A DNA stretch of 64,000 nucleotides from Streptomyces diastatochromogenes (GCA_026913215.1 JAPTYK010000001.1:5952001-6016000), one strand, 5' to 3'; counted from the first letter of the stretch, positions 29,538 through 38,018 are shown. The notes: generated by a model not told the origin, from the letters alone. Numbers and translations: made by a program.

Positions 29538-30516
29538 CGCACCGGGCGGCGGCGCTCCGCGTGACGGCGTGCTGAGCGGCGGCGCCCCGGGCGGCGGCGA
29601 CCCACTGGCGGCGGCCGGCTGGCGGGCCGGGCGGGACGCCGGGGACGCCGCCATGCTGGCGGTCCTCACCACGGTCGCGGTCGGCCAGGGCCGTGTCTTC
29701 CCCGCCGCGGAGCGGGCCCTCAGGGAGTTCCACGGCCTGCGGATCGCCCCGGCTCCGGACGGCGGGCGCGAGGTCGCCGCCACCGGCTGCGTCGTCGACC
29801 CCGCGAGGCCCGCTTCGCGAGCCCGCAGCTCGACCGGCTCGCCGGTGACCTCGGCGTACGGCTCTTTCCGCTCGGACGCACGGAAGCGGACGCACCGCTC
29901 GCCGTCGACGAGGAGGGCCGGCTGTACATGCTCGGCACCGGCGGGGCGTGGCTGCTCGGCGCGACCGTACGGCAGGGCCTGACCGCGCTCGCCGAGGGCG
30001 TGCGCCGGTACGGCTCCGCGCGCCCCGCCTGCGCTTCCCGCTGCCCGGCCTCTCCGCCGAGGGCGGGCTCGGCGCGGCGGTGCGGGCCGCGCTCGTCGCC
30101 GTGTACGTGCTCCACAGCACCGGCGTGTACAGCGCCCGCGCCCTGCGCCTGCGGGCGACGACCCTGCGCGGGATCGGCGTCGTGGCCGTGGACGAGGAGT
30201 TCCCGCTGCCGCCGGGCCCGCTGGAGGGCGGCGCGGAGCCCCTGACGGCGGCGATGACCGCCCGGCTCGAAGAGGCCGGTGCCCGCGCGGGCGGCTGCGA
30301 GCTGGTCCTGACGCCCGCTGTCCCGCCCGGCACCGAAGGCCCCTGGCGACGGTGGCGTGCGCGGTGACCCTGGGCGGCGACCCGGTCGAGGGCCCGGCCC
30401 TGACCCTGTCGGCGGCCCTCTCCACCGCCCTCGGCCCGTCGGCGAGGACCGTGGAGGCCTGCGGGAAGGCGCTCGCCGACTGGTCCGGTCGCCCGACTGC
30501 GTTTGACACCGCCTGA
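29527..30516 (+). CDS. SUKH-3 protein with additional C-terminal domain (frameshifted)
   Basis: About 330 residues. A Gly/Pro-rich leader (residues 1-25) precedes a SUKH-3 domain: AAGWRAGRDAGDAAMLAVLT, FPAAERALREFHGLRIAPAP, FASPQLDRLAGDLGVRLFPL, APLAVDEEGRLYMLGTGGAW. From about residue 165 a second domain follows (LRFPLPGLSAEGGLGAAVRA, LVAVYVLHSTGVYSARALRL, GIGVVAVDEEFPLPPGPLEG, then LTLSAALSTALGPSARTVEA) that I do not recognise. Frame changes near 29805, 30010-30030 and 30345. It starts 10 bp inside the preceding deaminase gene, so it is the probable immunity protein for that deaminase. Confidence 0.72.
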
Positions 30517-30571
30517 CAGCCCGTCAAGGGTGCATTCCAGTAGATCTCGGACATCTGGATGGGAGTCAGGA

Positions 30572-31207
30572 ATGCGCTCGTGCACCGACCGAGGGCGCCG
30601 TGGCGTCGTCATGCCCGCGCTGGCCGCCGCGCTGGCCGTGCCCCTGCTGGCGGCGACCACCGCCGTGGCGTGCCCGGCCCCGACCCCGCCCCGGGCACCG
30701 GCACGGTCAGCCGCTCCGGCGGGACCGTGACGTTCGTGCCGGTGGCGGGGCGGCCAACCGGTCACCTTCTACGTCGCCACGGCCCCGCTCCTGCGGGTGT
30801 CCGACCCGGGCGGGATCACGGCGGGCCCCGGCTGCACCCAGACCAGCCCGCAGACGGCGACCTGCGGGGCGATCGCCGGCATCACCGGCATCCACGCCGA
30901 CGGCGGAGACGGGGACGACCGGCTCGCGGCCGGGGCGGACCTGAACATCCCCGTCGACTTCGACGGCGGCCCCGGCCGGGACATCCTCGTCGGCGGCACG
31001 GCCGACGACCACCTGGTGGACCCCGACGGCTGGCCGACCCGCCCCACCCAGGCCACCTTCCGGGGCCTCGCCGGCAACGACACCATCGTCAGCCGCAACG
31101 GCGGCCACGACCGCGTCGAATGCGAGGGCGGCAACGACACCGTCACGGCGGACCCCGCTGCCCTGGACACGGTCACGAACACCTGCGAGACGATCGACCG
31201 GGGCTGA
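30572..31207 (+). CDS. Secreted RTX-like calcium-binding repeat protein (frameshifted)
   Basis: About 212 residues. A Sec signal peptide is visible (MRSCTDRGRRGVVMPALAAA, then a Leu/Val/Ala core and ATTAVACPAP). After frame changes near 30690 and 30745 the mature part shows hemolysin-type glycine/aspartate repeats: HADGGDGDDRLAAGADLNIP, DFDGGPGRDILVGGTADDHL, LAGNDTIVSRNGGHDRVECE and GGNDTVTADPAALDTVTN. These bind calcium in parallel beta rolls in known proteins. There are four Cys for possible disulfides. The function is unknown. Confidence 0.72.
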
Positions 31208-31333
31208 CGCCCGCCCCCGGGCGCGGGAGTGGGGGTCCCGCCCGAAGAGCAGGAACGCAGGGCTCCCCGTCGAGCCGTTCCCCGCCGCCACCGGGTTCCT
31301 CGCCGAGTGGTCCGGTGGCGGCGGGAGGCGCCC

Positions 31334-32119
31334 TCAGTGGACGGAGAAACCGCCGTCCACGAACAGGGACTGCCCCGTCACGTACGCCGAGGAGGCGCTC
31401 GCCAGGAAGACCGCCGCGCCCGCGAAGTCCTCGGCCAGGCCGTTGCGGCCGACCAGCGTGCGGGCGGCCAGGGCGGCGACCTTGTCCGGGTCGGAGGAGA
31501 GGCGCTGGTTGAGCGGGGTCATCACGAAGCCGGGGACCAGGGTGTTGGCGGTGACGCCGTACGGGGACCAGGCCTCGGCCTGGGAGCGGGCCAGGGACTC
31601 CAGGGCGCCCTTGGACACCCCGTACGCCCCGCTCTGCACGAACGCGCGGTGCGCCTGCTGGGAGGTGATGTGGATGATCCGGCCGAAGCCCCGCTCGGCC
31701 ATGCCGGGGCCGAAGCGCTGACCGAGCAGGAACGGCGCCTCCAGGTTCACCGTCATCGTCGTGTCCCACACCTCCTCGCCCAGCTCACCGAAGGGCGGAC
31801 GGAGGTTGATCCCGGCCGAGTTCACCAGGACGTCCGGCTCCCCGAAGACGGCCGCCGCCGCCTCCGCCCCCGCCTTGATGCCCTCCCGGGTGCTCAGGTC
31901 GGCGCTCACCCAGGCCGCCCGGCAGCCCTCCGCCGTCAGCTCGTCGACGGTCGCGACGAGCTCGGACTCCTTCCGGGCCAGGACCACCACGCTCGCCCCC
32001 GCCCGCGCCAGAGCCCCCGCGATGGCCTTGCCGATGCCCGAACTGCCGCCCGTCACCAGGGCGGTGCGCCCTTCGAGGGAGAACAGTCCGGAGAGGTAAC
32101 CGGCGGGGGTGGTGCTCAT
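31334..32119 (-). CDS. SDR family oxidoreductase
   Basis: An intact 261-residue classical short-chain dehydrogenase: NAD(P)-binding TALVTGGSSGIGKAIAGAL, VLVNSAGINLRPPF (NAG-type motif) and active site IIHITSQQAHRAFVQSGAYG followed by VSK (Ser, Tyr, Lys). The end AYVTGQSLFVDGGFSVH is typical. ATG 32119 (MSTTPAGYLSG) has GAGGAG upstream. It resembles gluconate 5-dehydrogenase/3-ketoacyl reductase-type SDRs but the substrate is not determinable. It lies downstream of the NmrA-like gene. Confidence 0.92.
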   Translation of the reverse strand: MSTTPAGYLSGLFSLEGRTALVTGGSSGIGKAIAGALARAGASVVVLARKESELVATVDELTAEGCRAAWVSADLSTREGIKAGAEAAAAVFGEPDVLVNSAGINLRPPFGELGEEVWDTTMTVNLEAPFLLGQRFGPGMAERGFGRIIHITSQQAHRAFVQSGAYGVSKGALESLARSQAEAWSPYGVTANTLVPGFVMTPLNQRLSSDPDKVAALAARTLVGRNGLAEDFAGAAVFLASASSAYVTGQSLFVDGGFSVH

Positions 32120-32197
32120 GGGTGTCGCTCCTCGTGTCGGTGGAGGGCAGGTACACGCATCCTGGCACACGTGTTCGCGGAGCGACGGCGGCGCTGC

Positions 32198-33035
32198 CTA
32201 CGCCGACCAGACCCCGTCGCCGCCGTGGCCCGCGCATAGGCGGAGAAGTCCCGGGCGCACGGCCGAGGGCCCGCCGCACGCCGTCGCCGAGCACGGCGAA
32301 ACGGTTCTCGGCGATCCAGCCGAACAGCTCGTTCAGGAGGGCCGTGTAGTCCTCCGGCAGACCCTTCTCCCGCGCGTACGCCGTGAACTCCTCCGCCGAG
32401 GCGGGGCGGTACGCGACGTCCCGGCCCGTCGCCCGCGCGATCTCGGCCGCCACCTCGCCCAGGCCCAGCAGCCGAGGCCCGGTCAGTTCGTACGCCTCCC
32501 CGGCGTGACCGTCCTCCGTGAGCGCCGCCACCGCGACGTCCGCGATGTCGTCGACGTCCACGAACGGCTCCGTGCCCGCCACCGCCGACCACAGCACCTC
32601 GCCCTCGGTGACCTGCCCCCGGAAGAACGGCTCCTCACTGAAGTTCTGCGCGAACCACGTCGGCTTCAGCAGCGTCCACTCCGCCCCCGACTCCCGCACC
32701 GCCCGCTCGCACGGCAGCTTCTCCTCGCCCTCGGGCACCACCCAGTCGCGGTGCGAGAGCAGCACGAGCCGCCCGACACCACGGGACGCGGCGAGCCCGG
32801 CGAACCTCCTCATCGAGTCCCCGGCGTCGCTCCGCATCGAGTCCACGAGGTAGGCCGAGCCCACCCCTTCCAGCACCGGTTCCCAGGTGTTCTCGTCGTT
32901 CCAGTCGAAGCGCGCGGGTCCCTTGCGCGAGGCCGCGCGGACCTCGTATCCGCGCTCCTTGAGGCGGGCGGTCACCCGCCGGCCCGTCTTACCGGTGGAG
33001 CCGAGGACCAGGACGGGTTTCGTGTGCGTCGTCAT
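32198..33035 (-). CDS. NmrA-like NAD(P)-binding protein (frameshifted near 3' end)
   Basis: About 279 residues of the NmrA/atypical SDR type, probably a redox sensor or quinone/ergot-type reductase. Motif VLVLGSTGKTGRRVTARLKE, then YEVRAASRKGPARFDWND, LVLLSHRDWVVPEGEEK, WTLLKPTWFAQNFSEEPFF, FVDVDDIADVAVAALTEDG and YELTGPRLLGLGEVAAEIAR. A frame change near 32250 and another near 32215 give the end FSAYARATAATGVWSA*. ATG 33035 is the start. It is divergent from the AraC regulator with 91 bp between, containing a pair of direct repeats. Confidence 0.85.
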
Positions 33036-33071
33036 GCGACCAGTCAAACCGCGGCACGGTGAGTGCCGGAA

Positions 33072-33111
33072 TGGTCCACGCGCTCAGTCCGATGTCCCAA
33101 GCGCTCAGGCC
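33072..33111 (+). promoter_or_regulatory. Direct repeats, candidate AraC operator
   Basis: TGGTCCACGCGCTCAGTCC (33072-33090) and TGTCCCAAGCGCTCAGGCC (33093-33111) share 14 of 19 positions and start 21 bp apart, i.e. two helical turns on the same face, the usual arrangement for AraC-family binding. They lie in the gap between the divergent NmrA and AraC genes. Confidence 0.6.
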
Positions 33112-33113
33112 CG

Positions 33114-33119
33114 CTAGGC
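33114..33119 (+). promoter_or_regulatory. Candidate -10 of leaderless araC-type transcript
   Basis: TAGGCT ends seven bases before the GTG start at 33127, the spacing of a leaderless Streptomyces transcript. It follows the direct repeats, so the regulator would overlap its own promoter. Confidence 0.45.
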
Positions 33120-33126
33120 TGGCCGC

Positions 33127-34079
33127 GTGGATCCGCTCGCGAGCCTTCTGTACGAAGTCCGGTCCGACGGCGCCCTGTTCAGCAAGAACATCCTCTCGCC
33201 GCCCTGGTCCATCGGCTTCGCCCACGGCACCCCCCTCGCCGTCGTCACCATGCTGCGCGGCTCCGGCTGGGTCGTCCCCGGCGGCGACGCCGCGCCCGTC
33301 GCCCTCGGACCCGGTGACGTGGCCGTCGTGACCGGCGCGGAGTCGTTCACCGTCACCGACGACCCCGGCACGGCGACCCCGCCCTTCTACGTCGTCCACC
33401 CCGGCCACTGCGCGACCGCCGACGGCGAGGACATCAGCGAGGACGTCATCCTCGGCCTCCGCACCTGCGCCAACGCCCCCGGCGGCACCACCGTGCTCCT
33501 CACCGGCAGCTACCAGGTCGACGGCCGCGTCTCCGAACGGCTCATCGGCGGCCTTCCCGCGTCCTCGCCGTCCGCCAGGACACCACCCTCGGCCCGATCC
33601 TCGCCCTCACCGACGGCGAGATCAGCCGCGACGACCCCGGCCAGCAGGCCGTCCTCGACCGCCTCCTGGACCTCCTGCTCCTGTCCACGCTCCGCGAATG
33701 GTTCGCCCGCCCCGAGGCCGACCCGCCCGCCTGGTACCGCGCCCTCGGCGACCCCGTCGCCGGCCGGGCCCTCCGCCTCATCCACGACCGCCCCGCACGC
33801 CCCTGGACCGTCACCACCCTCGCCGAGGAGACCGGCGTCTCCCGCGCCACCCTCGCCCGCCGCTTCGCCGACCTCGTCGGCGAACCGCCCATGACCTACC
33901 TCACCGGCTGGCGCCTCGCCCTGGCCGCCGACCTGCTCGCCCGTACCGACGCCACCGTGGAGTCGATCGCCCGACAGGTCGGCTACCAGACCGCGTTCGG
34001 CCTCAGCGTCGCCTTCAAGCGCGTGTACGGAACCCGGCCCAGCGAGCACCGGGCCCCGACCGTCAGCCGAGCCGGGTGA
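33127..34079 (+). CDS. AraC family regulator with cupin domain (frameshifted)
   Basis: About 317 residues. The N-terminal cupin_6 domain reads FSKNILSPPWSIGFAHGTPL, VVTMLRGSGWVVPGGDAAPV and LGPGDVAVVTGAESFTVTDD. After a frame change near 33560 come QQAVLDRLLDLLLLSTLREW and the double HTH: WTVTTLAEETGVSRATLARR and DATVESIARQVGYQTAFGLS with VAFKRVYGTRPSEHR. Regulators of this layout usually control a divergent oxidoreductase gene, here NmrA/SDR. GTG 33127 is the start. The 3' end overlaps the convergent DUF397 gene by 17 bp. Confidence 0.88.
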
Positions 34080-34302
34080 GGAACTCCGTCCAGGTGCCGG
34101 GGGAGAGCGCGAGCTGCGGGCCGGTGGGGCGCTTGGAGTCGCGGACGTGGACGGTGGTGGGGCAGGAGGCGACCTCGACGCAGTCGTCGCCACTGCCGCC
34201 GCTGTAGCTGGACTTGTGCCAGGAGAGGGCTACTTCTACGCAGTTGCCGCCGTCGCCGGTGCTGTAGCTGCTCTTGAACCAGGCCAGTTCAGTGGTGCTC
34301 AT
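34063..34302 (-). CDS. DUF397 domain protein (two DUF397 units)
   Basis: Intact, 79 residues, with the DUF397 motif twice: ELAWFKSSYSTGDGGNCVEV and SWHKSSYSGGSGDDCVEVAS, then TVHVRDSKRPTGPQLALSPG. These small proteins pair with the upstream XRE/DUF5753 regulator in Streptomyces (the WhiJ/AbaA-type gene sets) and are thought to antagonise or modulate it. The start ATG overlaps the XRE stop by four bases (ATGA). The duplicated half-unit is a small oddity. Confidence 0.88.
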   Translation of the reverse strand: MSTTELAWFKSSYSTGDGGNCVEVALSWHKSSYSGGSGDDCVEVASCPTTVHVRDSKRPTGPQLALSPGTWTEFLTRLG

Positions 34303-35132
34303 AGTGCTCCTCGGATCTCCCGCAACAGGCCCACGGTCGCCTCTACGGACAGGGCCTGTGCCCGCATCCTGGCATATCGCTGCTGGAAGATGCTGACCTC
34401 TTTGGGGTCGGAGGTGAGCTGGCCGGTGCCCTGGCCTTCGCTGTACGCGTACCAGGTGTTCTCCTCGGTCTCCAGGAGACACAAGGGGCCGTCGAGCCCC
34501 GCGTGGTGCCCGCGCAAGAGCGGCATGATCTGGATGTCGATGTTGCGTCGTTCGCTGAGTTCGATGATGTGGTCGATCTGCTCGCGCATGACCTCGGGGG
34601 TGGCCACCTGGCGGCGCAGCGCGTGCTCCTCGATGATGAAGCTGAAGATCGTCTCCGGGCGCTCCGTGAGGATGCGCGTCCGCTCCATGCGCGCCACGAG
34701 GTTCGACTCGATCTTGTCGTCGCTCATCGCCGGGAGCTGCTTTTCGAAGAGCGTCCGGGCGTAGGCGGTTGTCTGGAGTAGCCCTGGTGCAAGTCGAGGC
34801 TCGTAGGTGTACAGCGTCACCGCCAGCGGCTCCAGCTCCGCCCACTTCTCGAACCACTTCGCAAGCCCCGCCTTGCGCGTCAGGTGCTTCGCCGCCGCCC
34901 GGATCACCCCGAACGCGTCCAGCACATCCTCCGCCCGGTCCACGAACTCCTTCGACGGCAGACGCCGCCCCTGTTCGATCGAGGCGATCATCGGGACCGA
35001 GTACCTCACCAGCGGGGCGAACTGTTCCTGTGTCAGGCCCGCCCGTTTGCGGAAGGCCTTGACCACTTCCCCGAAAGCCCTCAGGCTCTCCGACGTCTCC
35101 GGTTCGCTTCCCTTCGGAACCTCGTCCGTCAC
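34299..35132 (-). CDS. XRE/DUF5753 transcriptional regulator
   Basis: Intact, about 277 residues from GTG 35132, chosen because GGGAGGTGG precedes it closely (an in-frame ATG at 35192 lacks this). HTH: FGEVVKAFRKRAGLTQEQFA and YSVPMIASIEQGRRLPSKEF, residues 20-75. The DUF5753 domain follows: LAVTLYTYEPRLAPGLLQTT, YARTLFEKQLPAMSDDKIES, FIIEEHALRRQVATPEVMRE and RNIDIQIMPLLRGHHAGLDG. It forms a set with the downstream DUF397 gene and the divergent ATP-binding protein; such sets influence development and antibiotic production in Streptomyces. A perfect palindrome upstream may be its operator. Confidence 0.92.
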   Translation of the reverse strand: MTDEVPKGSEPETSESLRAFGEVVKAFRKRAGLTQEQFAPLVRYSVPMIASIEQGRRLPSKEFVDRAEDVLDAFGVIRAAAKHLTRKAGLAKWFEKWAELEPLAVTLYTYEPRLAPGLLQTTAYARTLFEKQLPAMSDDKIESNLVARMERTRILTERPETIFSFIIEEHALRRQVATPEVMREQIDHIIELSERRNIDIQIMPLLRGHHAGLDGPLCLLETEENTWYAYSEGQGTGQLTSDPKEVSIFQQRYARMRAQALSVEATVGLLREIRGAL

Positions 35133-35215
35133 CCCGCCACCTCCCGTACCCGTGTGCTCGCGCTGAACGGAACAAGGCTCACCGATAGTCACCGGTACAG
35201 TCCAGAGCGTGAACC

Positions 35216-35235
35216 CGTACGCTGCGCAGCGTACG
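35216..35235. promoter_or_regulatory. 20-bp perfect palindrome, candidate XRE operator
   Basis: CGTACGCTGC is followed directly by its complement GCAGCGTACG. It lies between the divergent XRE regulator (start 35132) and the ATP-binding protein gene (start 35282), well placed to control both. Confidence 0.6.
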
Positions 35236-35281
35236 AGTTTCTGAGCTGGTAACTCCCTCCGGTCGTCGCCACATTGGCCCC

Positions 35282-35747
35282 ATGACCTCCCCCGTGACCC
35301 GCGAATCCACCGTCACCGTACGTATGTTCACCCAGCGTTTCAGCTCGACGCCGCGAGGGGCCCGCCTCGCCCGTCGGCTGGCGGTGCATCAGCTCGACCG
35401 GTGGCGGATCCCGTACGGCTCCGAGGCCTCGGAGACCACCGGGCTGCTGGTCGCCGAGCTCGCCGCGAACGCGGTGACGCACGGGCGGGTGCCCGGACGT
35501 GACTTCGAGCTGACGCTCGCGTACACGCCCGGGCGGTTGCTCCGGATCGACGTCTCGGACGCCCGGGGCGAGCGGCGGCCGGCCGCCGTCGCCCTGGGGC
35601 CGCTCGACGAGGGCGGGCGGGGCTGCTGCTCGTCGGGGCGCTGGCCACGAGTGGGCGGTGCTCGACCGCGTGCCGGTCGGGAAGACCGTACGGGCCGAGC
35701 TGGACCTCAGCCCCGGAGGGCCTCGTAGCCGGAGGGACGGGTGGTGA
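35282..35747 (+). CDS. ATP-binding protein, anti-sigma-factor-kinase-like (frameshifted)
   Basis: About 155 residues with the GHKL ATPase fold of RsbW/SpoIIAB-type anti-sigma kinases. N-box LLVAELAANAVTHGRVPG; G1 region LRIDVSDARGERRPAA; after two missing G's near 35620 and 35655, GRGLLLVGALATEWAVLDRV and VGKTVRAELDLSPGGP. Such small ATPases accompany XRE/DUF397 pairs. ATG 35282 starts MTSPVTRESTVTVRM. The corrected stop at 35747 overlaps the convergent EF-G-like gene by 41 bp. Confidence 0.82.
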
Positions 35748-37696
35748 AGGTGCCCCGGCCCTGGGTGCGGCCGCGGAGGCGGGACGCGTAGCCGAAGAGT
35801 TCGGCCAGCGGGACCGTCGCCGAGACCACGGCCGTGCCGGAGCGGGTCGTCTGGTCCGTGACCCGGCCGCGGCGGGCCGCGAGGTCGCCGAGGACGGAGC
35901 CGACGGACTCGGCGGGGACGGTGACCGTCACCTCGGCCACCGGCTCCAGGAGGGTCATGACGCTCGCGCGGAGCGCCTCGCGCAGGGCGAAGCGGCCCGC
36001 CGTGCGGAACGCCATCTCCGAGGAGTCCTTCGGATGGGTGGCGCCGTCCGTGAGCGTGACGCGGACGCCCGTCACCGGGTGGCCGCCGAGGGGGCCCTCG
36101 GCGAGGGCGTCCCGGCAGCCGGCCTCGACCGCGCGGACGTACTCCTGCGGGACGCGGCCGCCCGTGACCTTCGACTCGAAGACGAACTCGTCGTCCGCCG
36201 GCTCGACGTCGATGACGACGTGGGCGAACTGGCCCGCGCCGCCGTCCTGTTTGACGTGGCGGTGGAGCAGGCCGGTGACGCCCTTCGTCACCGTCTCCCG
36301 GTACGCGACCTGGGGCGGCCGACCGCGACCTCAAGGCCCCGGTCGCGCCGCAGCTTCTCCACCGCGACCTCCAGGTGGAGTTCGCCGAGGCCGGACAGGA
36401 CCGTCTGGCCCGTCTCCGGGTCGGACCGGACGACGAGCGAGGGTCCTCCTCCGTCATCCGGGCGAGGGCCGTCGCGAGGCGGCCCGTGTCCGTGGCGCGG
36501 CGGGCCTCGACGGCGACCGAGACGACGGGGTCGGCGGTCGTCGGGGGTTCGAGGACGAGCGGCGCGTCCGGGGCGCACAGGGTCGCCCCGGCGCGGGCGG
36601 ACTTCGGGCCGACGACGGCGACGATGTCGCCGGCGCGGGCCTCGTCCGTCTCGGTCGCGCGGTCGGCCTGGACGCGGAGGATGCGGGAGATCCGTTCCGT
36701 ACGTCCCGCGGTGGTGTCGAGCACGGTGTCCCCCTTCCTGAGGATGCCCGCGTAGACGCGGAGGTAGGTCATGCGGCCGGTGGCGGTGGCGTTCACCTTG
36801 AAGGCGAGCGCGGTGAACGGGGCGTGCGGGTCCGCCGGGACCTCGCCGCGCACGGGCGGCATGTCCGACGGGGCCGGGAGGTAGGCGACGACGGCGTCGA
36901 GCAGGGGCTCGATGCCGCGGTTGCGGTACGCCGAGCCGCACAGGACGACGACGGCGTCCCCGGAGAGGGTGAGGTCGCGGAGGGCGGCGGTCAGGGTCTC
37001 CTCGGAGAGGGTGTCGTCCTCGTAGAACTCCTCCAGGGCGCCCGGGTGCAGCTCCGCGACCGTCTCCGCCAGGCGGTGGCGGCGGCGCAGGGCCTCCTCC
37101 CGGAGTTCGTGGGGGATCTCGGGTTCGGTGTACGTGTCGGCGCCGTCGGCCCACACGTACGCCCGCATCCGGACCAGGTCCACGACGCCGGTGAAGCCGT
37201 CCTCGCGGCCGATGGGGAGCTGGACGGGGAGCGGGACCGTGCCGAGGCGGGTGCGGATCGACTCGACGGCGCCGTCGAGCTCCGCGCCCGCGCGGTCCAG
37301 CTTGTTGACGAACGCGATCCTCGGGACGCCGTGCCGGTCGGCCTGGCGCCACACGGTCTCGCTCTGCGGCTCGACGCCCGCGACGGCGTCGAAGACGGCG
37401 ACGGCGCCGTCGAGGACGCGCAGCGAGCGCTCGACCTCGTCGGAGAAGTCGACGTGACCGGGCGTGTCGATCAGGTTGATCCGGTGGTCCGCCCAGTCGC
37501 AGCTGACGGCCGCCGCGAAGATCGTGATGCCCCGGTCCCGCTCCTGCGGGTCGAAGTCCGTGACGGTGGTGCCGTCGTGGACCTCGCCGCGCTTGTGGAC
37601 GGCGCCGGTGAGGTAGAGGAAGCGCTCGGTGACGGTGGTCTTGCCCGCGTCGACGTGGGCGAGGATGCCGAGGTTGCGGACGCCGGTGGTGCGCAT
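35707..37696 (-). CDS. fusA2: EF-G paralogue (translation GTPase; frameshifted)
   Basis: A second elongation factor G-type GTPase of about 663 residues. G motifs: ILAHVDAGKTTVTERFLYLT (G1), ERDRGITIFAAAV (G2), NLIDTPGHVDFSDEVERSL (G3) and IAFVNKLDRAGAELDG (G4), then domain II (FTALAFKVNATATGRMTYLR) and, after frame changes near 36440 and 36310, domain III-V segments LSGLGELHLEVAVEKLRRDR, HVKQDGGAGQFAHVVIDVEP, HPVTGVRVTLTDGATHPKDS and AELFGYASRLRGRTQGRGTF. Its length is between EF-G (about 700) and TetM-type ribosome protection proteins (about 640). It could serve alternative translation, recycling or antibiotic tolerance. A possible leader peptide and hairpin precede it. Confidence 0.88.
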
Positions 37697-37761
37697 GGTG
37701 GTGGTGCCTTTCGCTGCTGCGTGGAGTACGGGGCAGCGCGATTCCCGGGACGGTCAGGTCG

Positions 37762-37848
37762 TCACGTCACGGGTCGGCGATGGCGGGCGCGCAGCCGCCA
37801 CCGGCCGGAGCGAGAGGCGAGGATCACGTCGAAGCGGCGCGTACGCAC
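37762..37848 (-). CDS. Possible Arg-rich leader peptide upstream of EF-G paralogue
   Basis: GTG 37848 is preceded by GAGGAGAG at good spacing and opens a 28-codon frame: VRTRRFDVILASRSGRWRLR then ARHRRPVT, with 11 Arg. It ends 65 bp before the EF-G ATG on the same strand. Short leader ORFs upstream of ribosome-targeted resistance genes often act by stalling-dependent attenuation; that role is inference here. The alternative is chance: Arg codons are frequent in G+C-rich DNA. Confidence 0.4.
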   Translation of the reverse strand: MRTRRFDVILASRSGRWRLRARHRRPVT

Positions 37849-37869
37849 GGTCGGCTCTCCTCGGTGGAA

Positions 37870-37911
37870 ACTCGCGGCACGGCACACCGGTCGGTGCGCC
37901 GTGCCGCGAGT
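37870..37911. promoter_or_regulatory. Long hairpin/palindrome in EF-G upstream region
   Basis: Arms ACTCGCGGCACGGC (37870-37883) and the exact complement (37898-37911) form a 14-bp stem. After a single A/C mismatch the stem continues with CACC/GGTG closing a GGTC tetraloop. It could be the terminator of the VOC gene, an operator overlapping a TACACT -10, or an attenuator. The position 22 bp before the leader ORF keeps all three open. Confidence 0.6.
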
Positions 37912-37946
37912 GTAGGGAGCCCGGCCGGGCGGGCGACAGCGAATTG

Positions 37947-38018
37947 TTCGGCCCGCTGTTCGGCCCGCTGTTCGGCTTGCTGTTCGGCCGGCGGTTCGAC
38001 CGGCTATTCGGCCGGCTG
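37947..38018. repeat. Six 12-bp tandem repeats across the VOC gene stop
   Basis: Consensus TTCGGCCCGCTG, six consecutive units, the first two identical and the rest with one to four changes. The fifth contains CTA, the complement of the VOC stop codon. In the VOC frame the units read as (Q/P)-(P/R)-A-E tetrapeptides both before and after the stop. Confidence 0.8.

Larger units (their letters stand above)
37697..38003. other. 307-bp non-genic stretch upstream of EF-G paralogue
   Basis: Between the EF-G start and the VOC stop. It contains a possible 28-codon Arg-rich leader ORF (37762-37848), a very strong hairpin or palindrome (37870-37911), a TACACT that could be a -10 at the outer edge of that palindrome, and most of a 12-bp tandem repeat (37947-38018). 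I see no other gene. Confidence 0.6.

Noticed and set aside
37870..37911. Riboswitch upstream of the EF-G paralogue
   Set aside because: The element is a simple near-perfect hairpin or palindrome without the multi-helix architecture of a known riboswitch class.
35834..37915. 693-codon rightward open frame
   Set aside because: Antisense to the EF-G paralogue, whose GTPase motifs are clear on the minus strand.
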